From: Anaerolineae bacterium
GTDB lineage: Bacteria; Chloroflexota; Anaerolineae; Aggregatilineales; Phototrophicaceae
Length of the DNA stretch: 64,000 nucleotides
NCBI GenBank assembly: GCA_023382675.1
Contig: JAHDWN010000004.1
Coordinates: 138,337-202,336 of the forward strand
Reading direction: 5' to 3'
The notes under the pieces were generated by a model. The model searched no databases. It was given only the letters and a program-made list of their open reading frames with translations, and was not told the DNA's origin. Position numbers and translations under genes: made by a program. Position 1 is the stretch's first letter. Every line of letters starts with the position of its first letter. Shown here piece after piece: positions 62,802-64,000 of this stretch.

Positions 62802-64000
62802 TGACAGATACGAGCCACACCACAACGGCAAAATTCAGACCGCTGGGCCTAAGAAACAGTTCGTGGGCGCTTAGAGTCTGGATCGGTTTTCTGGTGATCG
62901 CCCTCGTCATTGGCGTGATCAGCGCTGTTCAGGTGCTCACGAATGGCCTCGGCGTCACCAATCTGACGGATGAACTCCCCTGGGGGCTGTGGATTACCCT
63001 TGATCTCTCATCCATCGCTCTGGGTGCAGGCGCGTTCACGCTGTCTGCGGCAGTTTATCTGTTCGGCCTGAAGCGTTACGAAGCGATTGCACGCGCTGCG
63101 GTGTTCGTTGGTCTGCTGGGCTATTCGTCGGCCATGCTGGCGCTCTTCATGGACATCGGGCGTTATGATCGCTTCTATCATCCGCTCATCTACTGGAACG
63201 TGCACTCGGTGCTCTGGGAAATCACGATGTGTGTCATGCTTTACACCACCGTGTTACTGATGGAACTGATTCCCATCGTCGTTGAGAGCACACCGCTCAA
63301 GAACATCGGCGTCCTGCATACCTTTGCACATCTGCTGCACCGGCTGATGCCCTTTGTCGCGCTTCTCGGTATGGGGCTTTCGCTGCTGCACCAGTCATCA
63401 CTTGGCGCGACCTATGGCATTCTGACGGCACGCCCGGTCTGGTATTCACCGTCTGCGCCCGTGCTCTTCATTCTGTCTGCCGTCGCTGCTGGCCCGGCGT
63501 TGACGCTGCTGGTTACGATCCTTGCAGGCAGACTGCTGAACAAGGAGCTTGTGCCGGAAAACGTGCTCTCAGGCGTTGCCAAGCTGGTCGGCTTTGCCTG
63601 CCTGGCTTATCTATACCTCAAGCTGTGGAGTTGGGCAGCCACCAACTATTACAGCCAGGTACCGGAGCAACGCTTCGGCGCGGAGATCCTGTCGCAAAAC
63701 ACGCCTTACAACTTCACATTCTGGTTCGGCGAGGTTCTGTTTGGGGCGCTCGTACCGGCCATCTTCATGCTCTGGCGCAGAACACGCACCAATCGCTACA
63801 CTCTCGTGCTTGGTTCGATGATGATCATTGCCGGGTTGGTGATCAACCGTTGGAACATGACCCTATCCGGCTTCGTCATTCCGCTCGATTGGTCGCCGGG
63901 CGTGAGAGAAATCTTCCCGGTGAATCAGTATTTGCCTTCACTGGTCGAATGGGGGGTTGCGATAGGCATCATCGCCTATAGCTGGCTGGCATTCACGCTC
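62801..64000 (+). CDS. HybB/NrfD-like quinone-linked membrane protein, cut by window edge
   Basis: Integral membrane subunit that exchanges electrons between quinol and the iron-sulphur subunit. The 400 codons in the window have no stop; about nine membrane helices are visible. The segment TDELPWGLWITLDLSSIALGAGAFTLSAAVYLF and the later WNVHSVLWEITMCVMLYTTVLLMELIPIVVE match HybB more than PsrC. The ATG overlaps the ferredoxin stop (TGATG), so it is coupled. It would be the fourth part of the redox complex with the ferredoxin and two cytochromes. Its end, and any catalytic subunit after it, lie outside the window. Confidence 0.88.
   Translation, partial: MTDTSHTTTAKFRPLGLRNSSWALRVWIGFLVIALVIGVISAVQVLTNGLGVTNLTDELPWGLWITLDLSSIALGAGAFTLSAAVYLFGLKRYEAIARAAVFVGLLGYSSAMLALFMDIGRYDRFYHPLIYWNVHSVLWEITMCVMLYTTVLLMELIPIVVESTPLKNIGVLHTFAHLLHRLMPFVALLGMGLSLLHQSSLGATYGILTARPVWYSPSAPVLFILSAVAAGPALTLLVTILAGRLLNKELVPENVLSGVAKLVGFACLAYLYLKLWSWAATNYYSQVPEQRFGAEILSQNTPYNFTFWFGEVLFGALVPAIFMLWRRTRTNRYTLVLGSMMIIAGLVINRWNMTLSGFVIPLDWSPGVREIFPVNQYLPSLVEWGVAIGIIAYSWLAFTL

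Overview
The window is a contiguous piece of bacterial chromosome with dense, mostly operonic genes. It looks like Chloroflexota, probably Anaerolineae or a relative. That is inference from the gene mix: a long Pro/Thr 'PTATxTP' tail on an anchored protein, lipoproteins, a ClpC without visible CtsR/McsAB partners, GAF-rich sensor kinases, BMP-type nucleoside uptake beside xanthine dehydrogenase, and multihaem cytochromes with HybA/HybB-like partners. No rRNA, tRNA, CRISPR array, transposase or phage gene was recognised. All gene calls rest on motifs read by eye; no database search was run.

Layout. 1-2 kb: a hydroxyacid dehydrogenase cut by the left edge, a 470-base gene-free, AT-richer stretch carrying an array of GTTATGAACAG iterons, and a small lipoprotein. 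2-8 kb: phosphoesterase, AddA-like helicase-nuclease, a membrane protein and a GNAT acetyltransferase. 8-15 kb (minus strand): asparagine synthetase, a small monooxygenase-fold protein, ClpC and an S1-domain protein. 15-20 kb: MFS permease and a three-gene ABC-2 exporter operon. 20-25 kb: a compact operon encoding a ubiquitin-conjugating-like (E2) protein, a JAB/MPN-like protein with an altered metal motif, a ThiF/E1-like enzyme, an acidic disordered protein and a protein-isoaspartate methyltransferase. 25-36 kb: SbcD-like nuclease, a large GAF/PAS histidine kinase, an anchored Pro/Thr-rich protein, PcrA-type helicase, a LutA-like protein and an M32 carboxypeptidase. 36-45 kb (minus): two permeases, a BMP-type binding protein and an ATPase for nucleoside uptake, followed by two xanthine dehydrogenase genes. 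45-52 kb: a neutral-lipid locus (phasin-like protein behind a CRP/FNR-type palindrome, WS/DGAT fused to an SCP2-like domain, patatin lipase, thioester reductase, CocE-type hydrolase). 52-54.5 kb: ribulose-5-phosphate epimerase and ribulokinase. 54.5-64 kb: a cytochrome c lipoprotein, a NarX/NarL-type two-component pair, and an electron-transfer complex of two nine-haem cytochromes, a four-cluster ferredoxin and a HybB/NrfD-like membrane protein cut by the right edge.

The strongest candidate for an undescribed system is the E2/JAB/E1/acidic protein/Pcm operon at 20954-25029. It has the enzymes of a ubiquitin-like pathway but no recognisable ubiquitin-like protein, and its JAB-like member has Gln where the second metal-binding His should be. 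Next are the lipid locus with the acyltransferase-SCP2 fusion, the two-nonahaem redox cluster and the iteron array.
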